A stretch of DNA of 64,000 nucleotides from Halomonas sp. ALS9 (GCF_001651035.1 NZ_LXRG01000109.1:1-64000); one strand, 5' to 3'; shown: positions 15,972 through 25,491, numbered from the stretch's first letter. Program-made: numbers and translations. Notes: a model not told the origin generated them from the letters alone.

Positions 15972-17945
15972 TTAATCTCCGTTGTTGAATGCATGAAAAG
16001 CTCCCGTCCAACTGTCTGCCAGGCGGTAGGCGCGAGTGGTACCATCCGCTACCCAGCGGGTGCCATCCTCGGTCTCGACCGTCTTGGCACTGCTGTGCTG
16101 GGTTTGTCGGCTTCGACCACCATCAGAAGATTGGCTATCGCGCTCAGTTACATCCCCTTTTTTATAGCCCTGCACACGTACCACCGCACCGGTGTGGGAA
16201 AGCTGGTAGCCCCATTGGTCGTTTTCGATGGCAATCGTGATACTGCCGCTGGTCGACACCTCGGCCCCGTAATTGAAGACGGTTCTCTCGGTCCATAAGT
16301 GGTCGTAGTAGCCCATCATTCCTCCGGCAATGACGGCTTTCAGGGTGATACTAATTTGCCCATCTGGATTTTCAAGCCGGCCTTTCTTGTAGTTAAAGTC
16401 AGCGCGGAGCATATGATTGCCGAGCGTTTCCTCCGTGGGCTGAGGGCCAACTCCTAAGCCAACCTCCATATACAAATAGGGCGCAAACTGATAGCTGAGA
16501 GCCCAAGTCTCTCTGCCTTTTTCGGCATCGTTTAGGAAAGCAAGTAGGGAACGAGCGGCTATCCCCGTAGGAGTAACCCAGCCCCGCCAAGAACCTCCCA
16601 CAACCTCTATTGCTTTTTTGAGAGCTTGATAGATATCAATGTTGATACCGCACTCGTAGGCGATTGAAAGTCCGGGAGTGATTTTCCAGGTTGCCCCAGG
16701 GGCTCCCTCCTCCTCGGCCTGCTCAGTAGTGGCGCCTAACATCAATTCAGGCCCACGGGTGTAGAAACTGAACAACTGACTGCCATTACTCTCTGTGCCA
16801 CTGAGACTGCTGGCGATACGTTGCGACGCATTGGTAAGAGTACCGATAAAGCGCTCAACTGTGTTTTGCTGTTGGCGCTGGTTCTCTGCCCGTCGCATCG
16901 AGGGGCCAGTGTCGTAGGTTACGGTGTCACTTGGGCTAGTACCCACTGTTATTGTGTCGTTGTGACTGCCACAGACAAAGGTTAAGTCAGCGTGAAAGCC
17001 CCAGCCTTGGCGTTCTGTGATTTTCCTTACGCGCGGCCCCATGTTCTGTTGAGCGGCCACCTCTTGCCCTTCTTTTTTTTCTACCGAGCGCGTGTCAACA
17101 CTGGGTGGTGCCACCGTTATCAAGCCATCGAACTTCAGTTGCGGCAGCGTCACCGCCGTAAAGGTAAAGTCATTAGTGCCATCATAGGTGATACGGAAGG
17201 TCTGCTCATTTACCATGGCCGCGCGGTTCATCATCATATTCAGCAGCATGACGGCCACTTTAAGCGCAAGCTCAGCATCCGTCGGCACAAGGCCAATGAG
17301 CACACTGGGTATTGTAATAGGCGACACTGGCCGGGTCATCGCCGTAAAGTCGAGGGTCGTGGTCGCTCCTGGGGGAAGCTCAGTGCCGTTAAGTTCGTCG
17401 ATCCAATATAGCGTGTGCTGCCCGTGCGAGCAGTCATCGGCCAGCGTTATCGCTACATTCCCTTCATCTTTAAGCTGTGTGCCCTCAAAAAAGTCTTCAA
17501 GGGTTCCTTCCCCCGTTACGAACTTATCAGCGACAAAATAAATTTTGCACTCGGTATCAACTAACTCGTTTTCACCTTGCAGAATCACACGCTGATTCCT
17601 CTTGGCGTGGGTGTGACATACCACCTCAACTTTCTCGATACAGGGGGTTTGTGATGCACATACGGTACAGGGTGCACCGAATTCAGGATCTTGAGCTTGG
17701 GGTCTCCCTTCAAGCACGGGTAAAGGCATAGGGGGAATTGGGCTTTCTGTGAGTGCTTCCCCACCATTTGCCAAGAAGTTGTTGTAGTGGTTTTGGGCCG
17801 TCATCGCCTCCAGTGTTTCACGCTGAACGTCGTCTGCCTGCATAGCGTTCTGGATCGATCTTAGCGTGGTCGCGGGGCTGGAGAAGCGCTCCGGTTGGTT
17901 TTGCGCTAAATACGCAATGTCTTCAATACTGGGTTGATAGCTCAT
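15972..17945 (-). CDS. Putative T6SS effector of unrecognised family, 657 aa
   Basis: No known toxin motif was recognised. The N-terminal 70 residues are helical (SIEDIAYLAQNQPERF). A Cys cluster follows (CTVCASQTPC, then VVCHTHAKRN) at about 92-115. A mildly hydrophobic stretch (SVLIGLVPTDAELALKVAVM) lies near 214-233. The rest is beta-rich, with NGSQLFSFYTRGPELMLG, GGSWRGWVTPTGIAARS and a glycine-rich YLYMEVGLGVGPQP segment; the last 70 residues are polar. The start ATG overlaps the DUF4123 adaptor stop (ATGA). Its position immediately after a DUF4123 gene and ahead of an exported small protein and PAAR is where VgrG-dependent effectors are encoded. Structural or carrier roles cannot be excluded. 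Confidence 0.75.
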   Translation of the reverse strand: MSYQPSIEDIAYLAQNQPERFSSPATTLRSIQNAMQADDVQRETLEAMTAQNHYNNFLANGGEALTESPIPPMPLPVLEGRPQAQDPEFGAPCTVCASQTPCIEKVEVVCHTHAKRNQRVILQGENELVDTECKIYFVADKFVTGEGTLEDFFEGTQLKDEGNVAITLADDCSHGQHTLYWIDELNGTELPPGATTTLDFTAMTRPVSPITIPSVLIGLVPTDAELALKVAVMLLNMMMNRAAMVNEQTFRITYDGTNDFTFTAVTLPQLKFDGLITVAPPSVDTRSVEKKEGQEVAAQQNMGPRVRKITERQGWGFHADLTFVCGSHNDTITVGTSPSDTVTYDTGPSMRRAENQRQQQNTVERFIGTLTNASQRIASSLSGTESNGSQLFSFYTRGPELMLGATTEQAEEEGAPGATWKITPGLSIAYECGINIDIYQALKKAIEVVGGSWRGWVTPTGIAARSLLAFLNDAEKGRETWALSYQFAPYLYMEVGLGVGPQPTEETLGNHMLRADFNYKKGRLENPDGQISITLKAVIAGGMMGYYDHLWTERTVFNYGAEVSTSGSITIAIENDQWGYQLSHTGAVVRVQGYKKGDVTERDSQSSDGGRSRQTQHSSAKTVETEDGTRWVADGTTRAYRLADSWTGAFHAFNNGD

Positions 17946-19300
17946 GGGCGTTCCTCGTCAGCGATGGGCCGATAGTTGTCTTCATGCTCACCCGCTTGTT
18001 GATAGGGGGCCAATAGCGCATGCCGTATACACCCTCGGGGTAGCCACTCTTCCAGTAACTGGCACTTCCGCCAGCCAGCTAGCTTTGCGTTGCCGAGTAT
18101 CCGCTGAGCATCGGGGTGGCGCTGGGCAAAATCAGTGCCCACCTCCAGCACACAGATGACCAGGGTTTGGATCTGCTTTTTAGAGGCAAGCCCATACCGC
18201 TTCCCTAGCTGTGTGGCGTCGATAACCGCACGCATCCGCTCACCTTCGGATACCTGGGAGTAGCGTTCTTTGAGTGACCGCGCGAGAGCTTGGCTCGCCC
18301 GTGACTGTGCAAGCGCACCAAAGTGCTGGTACTCCGCCTGCCCTATCACAAACTGCCGCCCCTGGCCGTTGGCGGCGCGGGCATCGTCACTAAGGGCGAT
18401 GCGCACTAGGCGCCCGTTCACCTCACTGGCATTGGCGTCAAGCTCAATCTCGGGGATTAATGTCAGCTCAGGGGGGAACACCATTAAAGGCGAGGCAGGC
18501 ACTATCACCGTTTCGAGTGGCGCCATAAAAGCCGCCAGCTTCCAGGGCTCCAGGGCTTGGCTCATATCCAGCGCTACCCGGGGGTCGTAAAAGCGGAAGT
18601 ACACCGGGGCCTGGTCGTTGGCGGGCGTCCATAGCATGGTGAACTTGCGCAGGTGGCTGCGCAGTTGCTTGAGGGTGGCGTTGGATTGCAGCAGAATCCC
18701 CCAGTGCTGATCCTGGGGCAGGTTTTCCAGCCATTGGCGTACGTCGCTGTCGGCTTCCAGGCGTACCAGCCAGGGGGCATTGGCCTGGGTGGCGCTATCC
18801 GTTGAGGCATACAGGCAGGCGCTTTGTGCCTCGGCCTGTCTAAGGCGGGCCATGGCGTCTCGGCAGTTAACCCCATCGATGACCGCCCATAGCGGTGGCT
18901 GATGAGGGGCAAACAGCGCTTGCCAAGTGGTCTCTTGGTAGTTCACCGGTGGCAGGATCGCCGCCGGTGGGGGCTCCGGCACTTTCTCTGGTAAGAGGGG
19001 CAGCATCTCGCCATACGCCACCGGGTGTTGCGACGAGGTGGTGTGGGCTAGCTCCACCAACCCGTGGGCGATACCTTCGCGGCGGCAGCGCTGAAGCAGG
19101 GTTTCAATGGCATCAAGGCGGATTAGTCCTAGGCCGTCATCGTGACACTGCTGCTGCAACAGCGCTCTTACCTGAGCTTCGTCTTCGGCCAGCACCGCCG
19201 CAACGGTGACGGCTTCGTCGGCCTCTTCCTCCCAGCGCCGGGCACTGGGGGAATAGGCCATCACATGGCAGCGGGCCAACCAGTAGTCGGGCGTTGCCAT
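17942..19300 (-). CDS. DUF4123 effector-loading adaptor (Tap/TEC type)
   Basis: The 452-aa cytoplasmic protein has a central DUF4123 domain at about residues 135-260: PLWAVIDGVNCRDAM, CLYASTDSA, APWLVRLEADSDVRQWL, HWGILLQSNATLKQLRSHLR and YFRFYDPRVA. DUF4123 proteins act as chaperones that load a specific effector onto VgrG. An N-terminal extension of about 110 residues (YWLARCHVMAYSPSARRWEE and on) and a C-terminal helical region of about 180 residues are not recognised. The gene starts 3 nt after the vgrG stop and overlaps the next gene by 4 nt, so vgrG, adaptor and cargo are co-translated. The cargo is therefore expected to be the 657-aa protein. Confidence 0.88.
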   Translation of the reverse strand: MATPDYWLARCHVMAYSPSARRWEEEADEAVTVAAVLAEDEAQVRALLQQQCHDDGLGLIRLDAIETLLQRCRREGIAHGLVELAHTTSSQHPVAYGEMLPLLPEKVPEPPPAAILPPVNYQETTWQALFAPHQPPLWAVIDGVNCRDAMARLRQAEAQSACLYASTDSATQANAPWLVRLEADSDVRQWLENLPQDQHWGILLQSNATLKQLRSHLRKFTMLWTPANDQAPVYFRFYDPRVALDMSQALEPWKLAAFMAPLETVIVPASPLMVFPPELTLIPEIELDANASEVNGRLVRIALSDDARAANGQGRQFVIGQAEYQHFGALAQSRASQALARSLKERYSQVSEGERMRAVIDATQLGKRYGLASKKQIQTLVICVLEVGTDFAQRHPDAQRILGNAKLAGWRKCQLLEEWLPRGCIRHALLAPYQQAGEHEDNYRPIADEERP

Positions 19301-19303
19301 GGG

Positions 19304-21268
19304 TTACTCCTCTTCGAGCGGGCAGTGGGATACAAACGGGCTGCCCTCCCCGGCGGCGGCTTCCAACACAGCGGGGATGCTGGGCAGTGCCGCCGCGCTG
19401 GGCGATGCCGAGCCAACATTGAGTACCGGGGTAACATCCACACTGCCGCCGCCGACCACTAGCGCGGCACCACCGGCAACCAAGGTGATTTTGCTGGCAT
19501 CAAGGATAAGCTCGCCATCGGCTTTAAAGGTGATATCGCCATTGGCGTGGGTCTGGTAGCTGCCGCCTACCGTTAGCCCCCTATCACCGTCCACCTGTTC
19601 GGTGTGGTGAGTGTGCACGGTGATATCACGATTGCCGTCGATGGTTTCAACGCGATCCTTGGCGACCGCCAGGTGGGAGTTATTGCCGATGGTGGCGGTG
19701 TCGTCGAACTCGACCCGCTTCTGGCGGGAGTTGAGGACATGCAGCTCCAGATTTTTCTGGGCGTGCATATAGATGAACTCTTCCCCGGCCTTGTCTTCAA
19801 AGCACAGCTCGTTAAAGCCTTCGCCTTGGTGGGTCTGGGTTTTGATGGTGGTGCGGGTTTTGTGCTCGGGGAGTTGATACGGCGCTGTATTAGCGGCATG
19901 GTAAGTGCGCCCAGTGATCAACGGCTGGTCCGGATCGCCTTCAAGGAAAGAAATCGTGACCTCATGCCCGATCCGCGGTATGGCGATACTGCCGTAACCC
20001 GCCCCCGCCCAGCCTTGCGACACCCGTACCCAGCAGCTGGCCTTTTCATTAGGCTCCGCGTAGCGATCCCAAGGAAACTGCACCTTGACCCGGCCATACT
20101 CGTCACAGTGAATTTCTTCCCCTGGCGGCCCCACCACAAACGCCACCTGCGGGCCATCCACGCGTGGCTTGGGGTTGGGTGTTGCCCGCCAGGCTGTGTC
20201 GCCAGGCCCCAGCACCAAGGTGTTGTGGTAGCGGGTCATCCCGCCCGTATCGCTACTGGAAATACTATCTTCTTCCAGCGCTTGAGGTTGTTCGCCGTAG
20301 TGGGTGACCTCGATAAGCTGCCAGTCGCGGTTAAGGGCGTCGGCGTCGTGATCGGTGAGGGTAAAGCGCGCCCCTGGGGCGAGCTCGGGTAGGTCACTCT
20401 CGGCGTGAGCGGTGATTGCCTCTCGGCGCAGGTATTCAAGCCGCGTGCGGGTAAACGGCTTGCCGGAAGCGTCCCGCTTATAACGTCCTGGGTAGTCGTA
20501 GTGTTCATAGTCGGCACGTTGGCCGTGCTGCTCAACGTCGCGGCCCTGGTGCTCATGCAACTGTGCATAGCCAGGGTTCTTGAAGGTGTAGTCCTTCAGT
20601 GTGGCAGAGGAACTGGCCACCCGCGCTGTCTGGCGCAATTTACGCACATGGCGGGTGGGGGACGTTCCCCCGGCACGGCTGTGGTAGGTGCGTTCACCGA
20701 GAGTGCTGAGCATTTTAGGATCGTCGCTAAAGATCAGCCGGTGGGCGCCTGCCTCGAAGGTATGGTAGTAGAACAGCCCTTCTTCAGCGGCAAGGCGCTC
20801 GATAAAGGCAAGGTCGCTCTCGCGGTACTGCACACAGTACTCACGCTCGGCCAGTTCACGGGTCACGTCAAAGGTGACATCGCCAATGCCGCGCTCTTGG
20901 CAGAGGGTGGTGATAATCGTGATGGGCGTGACTTTCTGGAAAATACGCGAGTTGTGCCGCAGCGACAGCCGCCAAAGGGCGGGGCGTAGCACAAGTGAGT
21001 AGAAAGTGCGGCGATGACCGCGATCGCCTTGGGAAAATTCGCTAACAATGCCATGGATGTGGCGCAGCGCTTCTCCGCTGTGCCAAACGGTGAGCGTGGC
21101 GTCACGATCCAATAGTTCAGCGGCATTGAGTTGGCCATTGCGGCTAGCAAAGTTGAGCGTAAGCTCAAAGGGATTGGACAAGACCTCACGGTGAGTAAAA
21201 TCCACCACGGCGACATCGTCTACGCCGGGCAGTGTGAGCGTAAAAGACAGACCGGTGCCGTTTGCCAT
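19304..21268 (-). CDS. vgrG: Type VI secretion tip protein VgrG (TssI)
   Basis: Trimeric spike of the T6SS, about 654 aa. The N-terminal gp27-like part contains the VQYRESDLAFIERLAAEEGLFYYH motif (about residues 155-180). The gp5-like OB fold carries YGRVKVQFPWD, CWVRVSQGWAGAGYGSIAIPRIGHEV and GDPDQPLITGRTYHA; a beta-helix needle with a short Ala/Gly/Ser tail closes the protein. No C-terminal toxin domain is present. ATG 21268 is chosen because AAGGAGGGAGG precedes it. No tss structural genes lie in the window, so this is an orphan vgrG island serving a T6SS encoded elsewhere. Confidence 0.95.
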   Translation of the reverse strand: MANGTGLSFTLTLPGVDDVAVVDFTHREVLSNPFELTLNFASRNGQLNAAELLDRDATLTVWHSGEALRHIHGIVSEFSQGDRGHRRTFYSLVLRPALWRLSLRHNSRIFQKVTPITIITTLCQERGIGDVTFDVTRELAEREYCVQYRESDLAFIERLAAEEGLFYYHTFEAGAHRLIFSDDPKMLSTLGERTYHSRAGGTSPTRHVRKLRQTARVASSSATLKDYTFKNPGYAQLHEHQGRDVEQHGQRADYEHYDYPGRYKRDASGKPFTRTRLEYLRREAITAHAESDLPELAPGARFTLTDHDADALNRDWQLIEVTHYGEQPQALEEDSISSSDTGGMTRYHNTLVLGPGDTAWRATPNPKPRVDGPQVAFVVGPPGEEIHCDEYGRVKVQFPWDRYAEPNEKASCWVRVSQGWAGAGYGSIAIPRIGHEVTISFLEGDPDQPLITGRTYHAANTAPYQLPEHKTRTTIKTQTHQGEGFNELCFEDKAGEEFIYMHAQKNLELHVLNSRQKRVEFDDTATIGNNSHLAVAKDRVETIDGNRDITVHTHHTEQVDGDRGLTVGGSYQTHANGDITFKADGELILDASKITLVAGGAALVVGGGSVDVTPVLNVGSASPSAAALPSIPAVLEAAAGEGSPFVSHCPLEEE

Positions 21269-21459
21269 CGCCTCCCTCCTTGGATCGTCCATTGCTAATA
21301 AGAGGCGCTTAGCGTAGCGAGATACTGTGAAGGTGCAACCGTTTGCAAATATGAAACGTAGATGACCTAAAGACTGCCCAGCGGTTTTAGAAGATAAAAA
21401 CCAGCAATAAGCTAATAAAAACAGCCTATTGAAAAAACAAGCTTATTACCATTTCCATA

Positions 21460-21481
21460 TTTGTAAGATATATCTTACAAA
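21460..21481. promoter_or_regulatory. 22-bp perfect palindrome upstream of vgrG
   Basis: The half-site TTTGTAAGATA is followed at once by its exact reverse complement TATCTTACAAA, with no spacer. It lies about 190 nt before the vgrG start. Similar GTAA and TTAC pieces recur just downstream (CTTACAAACG and TGTAAACA). It could be an operator for the island or a hairpin; the binding factor is unknown. Confidence 0.45.
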
Positions 21482-21626
21482 ATTTTCCGAAATGGCTTAC
21501 AAACGCTCTCCTGTAAACACCTCTGAATCATCAGGCTGCTGCTAAAAAATCCTAGCAAGCACAACTACAGTCAACCCCACAAAAGTAGAACTTACCTAGC
21601 TGGTAGATCATCGCGTCGGGCATATA

Positions 21627-21661
21627 AAAAAAGCGCCATGACAGCATCACAGCGCTTTTTT
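21627..21661 (-). terminator. Terminator of the pca operon
   Basis: AAAAAAGCGC (21627-21636) and GCGCTTTTTT (21652-21661) form a stem with a 15-nt loop, ending in a T run when read on the minus strand, about 20 nt after the pcaG stop. The structure is symmetric and could also work on the plus strand. Confidence 0.8.
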
Positions 21662-21681
21662 GCAGTGGCGAAAATAACGAC

Positions 21682-22314
21682 TTAAAAATCAAAAAACACC
21701 GTCTCTCCCTTGCCCTGCAGGCGGATATCCAAGCGGTAACGCACCTTGCCGTCCACTTCTTCGCGCTTGGCGATTAGCGTTTGGCGGCGCGCCGGTGATT
21801 CGATGCGGGATAGTACCGGGCACTGGGCGTTCGCTTCAGCCTCGTCGTCAAAATAGAGCCGCGTTTGCAGGTGGATGTTCACACCCCGGGCAAACAGCGT
21901 GAGGTTAATATGCGGCGCCATTAGTTGGCCGCTGGGGTGCTTCACCGCGCCGGGTTTGATGGTGGTTAATGACCACTCGCTGCCGTGATCGAAGGTGGTA
22001 GCGGTGCGGCCAAAGCTATTAAATGGCTTTTTCAGGTCGTAATCGGCCTGATAATCGCCGTTAGCGTCGGCCTGCCACGCTTCAACAAAAGCATCGCGCA
22101 CCAGATCGCCGTTGCCATCGATAACGGTACCCACCACTTCGATATGCTCGCCCTCGGCGTCGGGCTTGGCCATCTGGTTCCAGATCTCTTCGTCCCGCAC
22201 CGGATTGCCCGCTGCCGCAAGGGCAAGGCCAATATGTACGTAGGGGCCAGCGGTTTGCGAGGCGGTTTCACGCAGCATCAATTCGCTGGTCGGTTGGCTG
22301 TTAGGCTGATTCAT
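21682..22314 (-). CDS. pcaG: Protocatechuate 3,4-dioxygenase, alpha subunit
   Basis: Non-catalytic-iron partner of the intradiol ring-cleaving dioxygenase. The 210-aa chain has the intradiol fold: SQTAGPYVHIGLA at the N-terminus, the central EAWQADANGDY, and the C-terminal APHINLTLFARGVNIHLQTRLYF, ending KGETVFFDF. It lacks the four-ligand iron set that is present in PcaH. Last gene of the pcaI-J-F-DC-H-G operon, 29 nt after pcaH, followed by a terminator. Confidence 0.95.
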   Translation of the reverse strand: MNQPNSQPTSELMLRETASQTAGPYVHIGLALAAAGNPVRDEEIWNQMAKPDAEGEHIEVVGTVIDGNGDLVRDAFVEAWQADANGDYQADYDLKKPFNSFGRTATTFDHGSEWSLTTIKPGAVKHPSGQLMAPHINLTLFARGVNIHLQTRLYFDDEAEANAQCPVLSRIESPARRQTLIAKREEVDGKVRYRLDIRLQGKGETVFFDF

Positions 22315-22343
22315 GAGGTATCCCCGCCCTTATTGGTTTTCGG

Positions 22344-23075
22344 CTATTGATTTTCAAAGAAGGTCTGCAGCTCACCGCGCACCACCACATCAAAGCGGTA
22401 AGCCAGGCAGTCCATCGGTTTGCTATGGGCCATATCCAGCCGCCCGATCATCGTCTCAACGGCGAGCGGGTCTTTCAGCGTGTGCACGATGGGGCAGAGG
22501 GGGATCAGCGGGTCGCCTTCAAAGTACATCTGGGTAATCAGCCGGGTAGAGATCGAAGGGCCGGTGACTGAGACGTGAATATGCGCAGGCCGCCAGCTGT
22601 TCATATCGTTGGGCCACGGATAAGGGCCGGGCTTGATAGTGCGAAAACGGTACATGCCCTGCTCATCGGTCAAACAGCGCCCCACACCGCCGAAGTTGGG
22701 ATCCAGCGGCGCCAGGTACTTATCGTTTTTATGCCGGTAGCGGCCGCCCGCGTTGGCCTGCCACATCTCCACTAGGGTATGCGGTATCGGCTTGCCGAAC
22801 TGATCGACCACTCGGCCAAACATGATAATTCGCTCACCCTGGGGCAGCCCGCCCTGGCTCGCATCCTGACGAAAATTCAGCAGCAGATCATTATCGTGGG
22901 GGCCCATACGCAGGTGGCTAAAATCCGGGCCGGTCAGTTCAGACACGGTCGGTTGCTGCATACTCACCAGCGCCTGCTGGGGGGAGCGGGCCACCGAGGT
23001 CTTATAACCAGGCGCGTAGGCAGGCGGGTGCCAGTTACGGTCACGGGCCACAAAGCGTTTGTTATCGTGGGTCAT
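22344..23075 (-). CDS. pcaH: Protocatechuate 3,4-dioxygenase, beta subunit
   Basis: Iron-bearing subunit that opens protocatechuate to 3-carboxy-cis,cis-muconate with O2. The Fe(III) ligands are visible as Tyr114 (GGRYRHKND), Tyr153 ([10 protein letters not shown]), His166 and His168 (RPAHIHVSV), numbering from the GTG one codon upstream; the spacing equals that of the Pseudomonas enzyme shifted by six residues. The ATG at 23075 is preferred for its distance from GAGAGG, though the GTG at 23078 is possible. It precedes pcaG in the operon. Confidence 0.95.
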   Translation of the reverse strand: MTHDNKRFVARDRNWHPPAYAPGYKTSVARSPQQALVSMQQPTVSELTGPDFSHLRMGPHDNDLLLNFRQDASQGGLPQGERIIMFGRVVDQFGKPIPHTLVEMWQANAGGRYRHKNDKYLAPLDPNFGGVGRCLTDEQGMYRFRTIKPGPYPWPNDMNSWRPAHIHVSVTGPSISTRLITQMYFEGDPLIPLCPIVHTLKDPLAVETMIGRLDMAHSKPMDCLAYRFDVVVRGELQTFFENQ

Positions 23076-23107
23076 CACCCTTACCTCTCATTAATTATTT
23101 TGACTCG

Positions 23108-24277
23108 CTACTCGCCCCAGCCCAGCTCTTTAGCGAGGGCGAAGGCGTGATTGGCTGCCGGAACTCCGCCGTAAATCGCCACATGCATCAGCACTTGGCG
23201 CAGTTCGGCCTGAGTTAGCCCAATTCGCTTGGCGGTTTTTAAGTGCAGCGTTAGCTCTTCGCGACCAAGCGCGGCGAGAATCCCGGTGGTGATCAGGCTG
23301 CGTTCGCGACGAGTAAGATCGTCGTTGCTCCACAGCTCGCCCCAGGCTAAGCGGGTAATCATCTGCTGGAAGGGCGCATCCAGGCTGTTGGCGTTGGCGG
23401 TGGAGCGCGCCACGTGCTCTTCGCCCAATACCTGTTTGCGGGTCTCCAAGCCGGTGGCGTAGGCCACGCCTTGGTTGGCCACGTCACCTAAATCAGTCGC
23501 CAAAACCGCGAGCAATTTCTCGGCGAATAGCGCTGGGGCTTCAACAGAGGGCACATGGCCAACGCCGTTAAATACCTCTAGCGGTGCGCCATCGAGTTCC
23601 GCTGCCAGGGCTTCCAGCGTAGCAGGCGGTGTGGCCATATCTTCGCTGCCGCCAAACAGCTGCACTTTCGTGTTCTTACCTGCGAGCTTGCCAGTAAAGG
23701 TATCGCGACCAAGCATTTCACACAGCTGGGCGTAGGACTCATCGTCACCACGGCCCATCTGGGTGCACCAACCCGCTTTCAGCGCCGGGCTTGCCTCAAA
23801 GGCCTGTGGTGCAAACCAGCGCGGCACGATCTCTTCAGACATCGCCGCCTGGCCCTCCTGACGCACGCGACCTGCGCGGGTATTCCACAGATCCGGACTG
23901 CCGATGACCGCACCGGTGTTGGTTAGCGTGGCGGAGAGCAGGCGCTCGCTATGCTCGGCTATCAGCTGTTGGCCAACAACGCCGCCAATGGAGGTGCCAG
24001 CAAAGTGAAAGCGCGTCGCGCCCGCCAGTTCCACCAGTGCGAGTGCCTCTACCGCTAAGTCGGCGGGGGTGATTTGCTCGCCGTTGACTGCTTGGCTAGC
24101 ACCGTGGCCGGGCAGATCCCAGGCCAGCACCCGGTAGCGGGGCAGCAGCGCAGGAATCACGTCATCCCATACCGCTTGGCTCATGCCCAAAGGGTGCGCC
24201 AGCACGACCAGCGGGTTTACTTGTGCACCGAGCAGCCGATACGCCACGCTGCGACCGTTGATGGTATGAAATGCCAT
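23108..24277 (-). CDS. pcaDC: Fused 3-oxoadipate enol-lactonase / 4-carboxymuconolactone decarboxylase
   Basis: Two consecutive steps of the beta-ketoadipate pathway on one chain of 389 aa. Residues 1 to about 260 are an alpha/beta hydrolase (PcaD) with Ser96 in GTSIGG, Asp213 in GSEDMATP and His241 in GVGHVPS as the probable triad. Residues about 265-389 are a carboxymuconolactone decarboxylase (PcaC): RLAWGELWSNDDLTRRERSL, HLKTAKRIGLTQAEL and MHVAIYGGVPAANHAF. The order D then C matches the PcaL-type fusions known from actinobacteria and some proteobacteria. The gene is 11 nt after pcaF and 32 nt before pcaH. Confidence 0.93.
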   Translation of the reverse strand: MAFHTINGRSVAYRLLGAQVNPLVVLAHPLGMSQAVWDDVIPALLPRYRVLAWDLPGHGASQAVNGEQITPADLAVEALALVELAGATRFHFAGTSIGGVVGQQLIAEHSERLLSATLTNTGAVIGSPDLWNTRAGRVRQEGQAAMSEEIVPRWFAPQAFEASPALKAGWCTQMGRGDDESYAQLCEMLGRDTFTGKLAGKNTKVQLFGGSEDMATPPATLEALAAELDGAPLEVFNGVGHVPSVEAPALFAEKLLAVLATDLGDVANQGVAYATGLETRKQVLGEEHVARSTANANSLDAPFQQMITRLAWGELWSNDDLTRRERSLITTGILAALGREELTLHLKTAKRIGLTQAELRQVLMHVAIYGGVPAANHAFALAKELGWGE

Positions 24278-24288
24278 GATTACCTCCG

Positions 24289-25491
24289 TTAAACCCGTTC
24301 AATCAGCGTGGCGATACCTTGGCCAACGCCCACACACATGGTGCACAGCGCATAACGTTTGCCGCTGTTTTGCAACTCATGGGCAGCGGTCATTAACAGG
24401 CGCGCACCGGACATGCCTAACGGATGGCCGAGAGCAATCGCGCCGCCGTTGGGATTCACCCGGGGGTCGTCGTCTTTAAGGCCAAGATCGCGCATGCAGG
24501 CCAGCGCCTGGGCGGCGAACGCCTCGTTAAACTCAAACACATCGATATCGTCCATCGAGATACCGGTGCGCTTGAGCAGTTTTTGTACGGCCGGTACCGG
24601 GCCATAGCCCATAATGCGCGGCTCTACGCCTGCGGTGGCCATGCCGATGATTTTCGCCATCGGCGTTAGGCCATGCTGCTTAACCGCCGCTTCGCTGGCC
24701 ACCAGCATCGCGGCGGCACCGTCGTTAACGCCGGAGGCGTTGCCTGCAGTAACGCTTCCACCGTCTCGAAAAGGCGTGGGCAGTCCAGCGAGCTTATCGA
24801 GAGTGGTCTCCCGCAGGTGTTCATCCTGATCAAAGATCAGCGGTTCCTGCTTGCGACGGGGAATCTCAATGGCGGTAATTTCTTGGGCAAAACGCCCGAC
24901 CTTTTGGGCGGCAGCGGCTTTCTGCTGGGAGCGTAGCGCAAAGGCGTCCTGATCTTCACGGGAGATGTTGAACTGCTCGGCGACGTTCTCTGCCGTTTCC
25001 GGCATGGAGTCAATGCCATAAGCTTTCTTCATCAGCGGGTTGACCAAGCGCCAACCGATGGTAGTGTCTTCGATTTTTTGAGTACGAGCGAAGGCGCTAT
25101 CGGCCTTGCCCATCACGTAGGGCGCCCGGGACATGGACTCCACGCCACCCGCCAGCGCCAGCTCCATCTCACCGGCTTTAATGGCGCGAAACGCCGTGCC
25201 GACGGCGTCCATACCCGAGCCACACAGGCGGTTCATGGTCGTGCCGGGTACCGAGGTAGGAATGCCCGCCAGCAGCGACGACATGCGCGCCACGTTGCGG
25301 TTATCTTCACCGGCCTGGTTGGCGCAGCCCATAAACACTTCTTCGATGGCGGCAGGGTCAAGATTCGGCGCTTCCGCTAGCACGGCTTTGAAGATAGTCG
25401 CCGCGAAATCATCCGGGCGCACGCTGGCAAGCGTACCGCCAAAACGGCCAACAGCGCTGCGGCGGGGATGGCATAAATAAACGTCACTCAT
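24289..25491 (-). CDS. pcaF: 3-oxoadipyl-CoA thiolase
   Basis: Final step of the pathway: cleaves 3-oxoadipyl-CoA with CoA to succinyl-CoA and acetyl-CoA. The 400-aa thiolase has the nucleophilic Cys90 in [12 protein letters not shown], the EFNEAFAAQ block, the [10 protein letters not shown] histidine motif and the second active-site cysteine in [10 protein letters not shown]. Its position in the pca operon points to PcaF and not a general beta-oxidation thiolase. Starts 10 nt after pcaJ. Confidence 0.94.
   Translation of the reverse strand: MSDVYLCHPRRSAVGRFGGTLASVRPDDFAATIFKAVLAEAPNLDPAAIEEVFMGCANQAGEDNRNVARMSSLLAGIPTSVPGTTMNRLCGSGMDAVGTAFRAIKAGEMELALAGGVESMSRAPYVMGKADSAFARTQKIEDTTIGWRLVNPLMKKAYGIDSMPETAENVAEQFNISREDQDAFALRSQQKAAAAQKVGRFAQEITAIEIPRRKQEPLIFDQDEHLRETTLDKLAGLPTPFRDGGSVTAGNASGVNDGAAAMLVASEAAVKQHGLTPMAKIIGMATAGVEPRIMGYGPVPAVQKLLKRTGISMDDIDVFEFNEAFAAQALACMRDLGLKDDDPRVNPNGGAIALGHPLGMSGARLLMTAAHELQNSGKRYALCTMCVGVGQGIATLIERV

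Larger units (their letters stand above)
21269..21681. other. 413-bp gap between vgrG and pcaG
   Basis: This A+T-rich stretch separates the T6SS island from the pca operon, both on the minus strand. It contains the presumed vgrG promoter, a 22-bp perfect palindrome (21460-21481) and the pca operon terminator (21627-21661). No open reading frame with a ribosome-binding site was seen. Confidence 0.7.

Noticed and set aside
19604..20392. Long plus-strand open frame (262 codons) inside vgrG
   Set aside because: It lies antisense to a clear VgrG gene in high-GC DNA, has no ribosome-binding site and its product shows no known domain; it is a shadow frame.
13154..21268. Complete T6SS locus
   Set aside because: Only vgrG, adaptor, PAAR and cargo-type genes are found; no tssB, tssC, tssK, tssM, clpV or hcp gene lies in the window.
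21460..21481. 22-bp palindrome as a rho-independent terminator
   Set aside because: The halves meet without a loop, the arms are A+T-rich, no T run follows, and the pca terminator is already clear at 21627-21661.
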